DNA of 64,000 nt from Prunus persica (Eukaryota > Streptophyta > Magnoliopsida > Rosales > Rosaceae): assembly GCF_000346465.2 (NCBI RefSeq), contig NC_034014.1, forward strand, positions 7,012,507-7,076,506, given 5' to 3'. Shown one piece after another: positions 62,844-64,000 of this stretch. Under the pieces are notes generated by a model. The model was not told the DNA's origin. It saw only the letters and a program-made list of their open reading frames with translations, and did not search any database. Both the position numbers and the translations under genes were made by a program. The number at the start of each line of letters is the position of its first letter. The stretch's first letter is position 1.

Positions 62844-62849
62844 TGGGCC
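62844..62849. promoter_or_regulatory. Site II element upstream of RPL12
   Basis: TGGGCC, the TCP-bound site II core that acts together with telo-boxes in plant ribosomal protein and cell-cycle genes; ~245 bases upstream of the RPL12 start codon. Confidence 0.5.
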
Positions 62850-62869
62850 TAGTAAAACAACACTTGGGT

Positions 62870-63979
62870 CATTGCTTCGGGCTTCAGCTAATGATCCTTA
62901 CCTATTCGAGAATGTTGCGGCTCGTTGGGATAGACACGCTCATACACCAGGGCATTTCTTTCCTTCTTCTCTTCTTCTTGTTGTTTGGTTCTTGCTTCTA
63001 TTGTCATGTACTGGTACATCCATTGGTGGCTACCCATCAAAATGGACAAGTCTTCCGCTACTTGTTGTCTGTTGTATTCTGGATAAGTTGTTGGAACCCA
63101 TTGACCACGTTCGTTTTGCTGCCGTTTGCAAGGACTGGCTTGGTTTTTCAATACACTACAATGATGCAACATAACGCTGGCTTAAGGTACTCCCCATGCT
63201 GATGATCCCTACCGAATCCGAAGGAGAGACTAGCACAACAAAGCAAACAACAATATTCAGTTACCAGTTCGTGATGGTGAGAGGTATTGTGGCTCTAGCC
63301 ATGGTTGGGTGGCCATCGAAGATCTAGCTGACGATGATGTAACCATAACTCTCATGGACCCTTACAGAAAAGCTGTGGCACCCATTAACCTCCCTAGCTT
63401 GGATTATGAGCACCTAAATCCTGATCCAGACAAGATCCCCATTTGAAACCAAAGAATTATTGGGCTATTTTATTCTACCTTGTGGATTTGAGGTTGGCTT
63501 TCTTTAAAGGAGGACAAGAATATTGGACTTTGTCTTAATAAGAAATTAAGGTGCATTTCTTGTGGAATCAACCAAGGGAGACATGTTGCATGTTCGAAGA
63601 ATTTTGAAACCAAAAGAAGGTCGCGATGGAGATTTGTTGACTGATCGCTTCAAGGTTTACAAGGTGGTGTTTGATGACAAGGACGGATCCATTGTGCAGC
63701 AGGTTGAGGTAGAAAGCATTGGAGATGAGGCTTTGGTTGTTGGCGACAATCATTCAGTGCCTGTCTTGGCTTCAAACTTTCCTGGGTGTCAGTCAGCCTA
63801 ATAGCATACACTACACAAAGGATTTGCTAAAACGTCAGCATCCTGATTGCAGACCATTTGATATGGCTGTCTACAATTTAGAGAATGAAACCATCACACA
63901 GTTTTACTCTCCGAATTGTTGCCACAAAGGCATGCCACTTGCTGCTCGGATTTGTCCACAGTTTAATGGACTCTGCTAG
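62870..63979 (+). pseudogene. Decayed F-box / DUF295 (KIB1-like) gene
   Basis: Pieces of one F-box/DUF295 protein appear in order but in different frames. An F-box (WTSLPLLVVCCILDKLLEPI, then VCKDW) lies at ~63035-63140. A DUF295 start with SSHGWVAIEDLADDDVTITL and MDPYRKAVAPINLP lies at ~63263-63443, closed by a stop. A downstream DUF295 part (RILKPKEGRDGDLLTDRFKV) runs to ~63795. A C-terminal part (HYTKDLLKRQHPDCRPFDMA) in another frame ends at 63979. At least three frame changes and internal stops separate them, and no intron signals rescue the frame. F-box proteins of this group recruit substrates to SCF ligases; this copy is almost certainly dead. It is divergent to RPL12, with ~270 bases between them. 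Confidence 0.85.
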
Positions 63980-64000
63980 GCATAAGCTACTCTTCTTTTT

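Overview
This window is nuclear DNA of a flowering plant. The genes are split by many GT-AG introns, and the recognisable products are plant proteins: a plastid HDS/GcpE, a PIP2 aquaporin, an arabinogalactan-like wall protein and a receptor-like kinase. Intergenic DNA is AT-rich and full of MITEs, SINE-like copies, a solo LTR and long (CT)n/(TA)n microsatellites. The overall style suggests a woody eudicot, perhaps Rosaceae, but the species cannot be read from the sequence. I see no tRNA, rRNA or CRISPR array.

Layout. 1-58 may hold the start of a gene running off the left edge (-). 2514-7466 is a RING-CH (RINGv) membrane E3 ligase (+). 7.5-14.9 kb is a transposon-rich island: a SINE, a tandemly duplicated 855-bp unit studded with a 20-bp hairpin motif, a solo LTR, and a broken RBR ubiquitin-ligase fragment between inverted repeat arms. 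14916-16882 is a YrdC/Sua5 threonylcarbamoyl-AMP synthase (+). 17241-17976 is a complete MULE-type MITE with a perfect 10-bp target duplication. 21317-26830 is HDS (ispG/GcpE) of the plastid MEP pathway, 19 coding exons (+). 28796-29317 is an AGP-like membrane protein (-). 31774-32486 is a Tourist/Harbinger-type MITE. 33564-37370 is a PDI-like protein with an acidic N-terminus and RDEL tail (-). 39164-43734 is a receptor-like kinase that has lost the catalytic Asp (-). 47644-49240 encodes a 102-aa conserved-looking small protein (+). 50119-50529 encodes a small single-pass membrane protein (-). 55400-56903 is a PIP2 aquaporin (-). 59725-59862 is a possible 45-aa gene (-). 62098-62598 is cytosolic ribosomal protein uL11/RPL12 (-). 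62870-63979 is a decayed F-box/DUF295 gene (+).

The genes are not an operon. They serve separate housekeeping roles: tRNA t6A modification, isoprenoid precursors, ER folding, water transport and translation. The order RINGv - YrdC - HDS - PDI-like - small membrane proteins - PIP2 - RPL12 resembles, from memory, Arabidopsis chromosome 5 around AT5G60580-AT5G60670. The window is therefore probably an ancient collinear block with transposons and a receptor pseudokinase inserted or retained. Exon borders were worked out by hand from reading frames, splice sites and family similarity; phases close in every multi-exon model reported as a gene.
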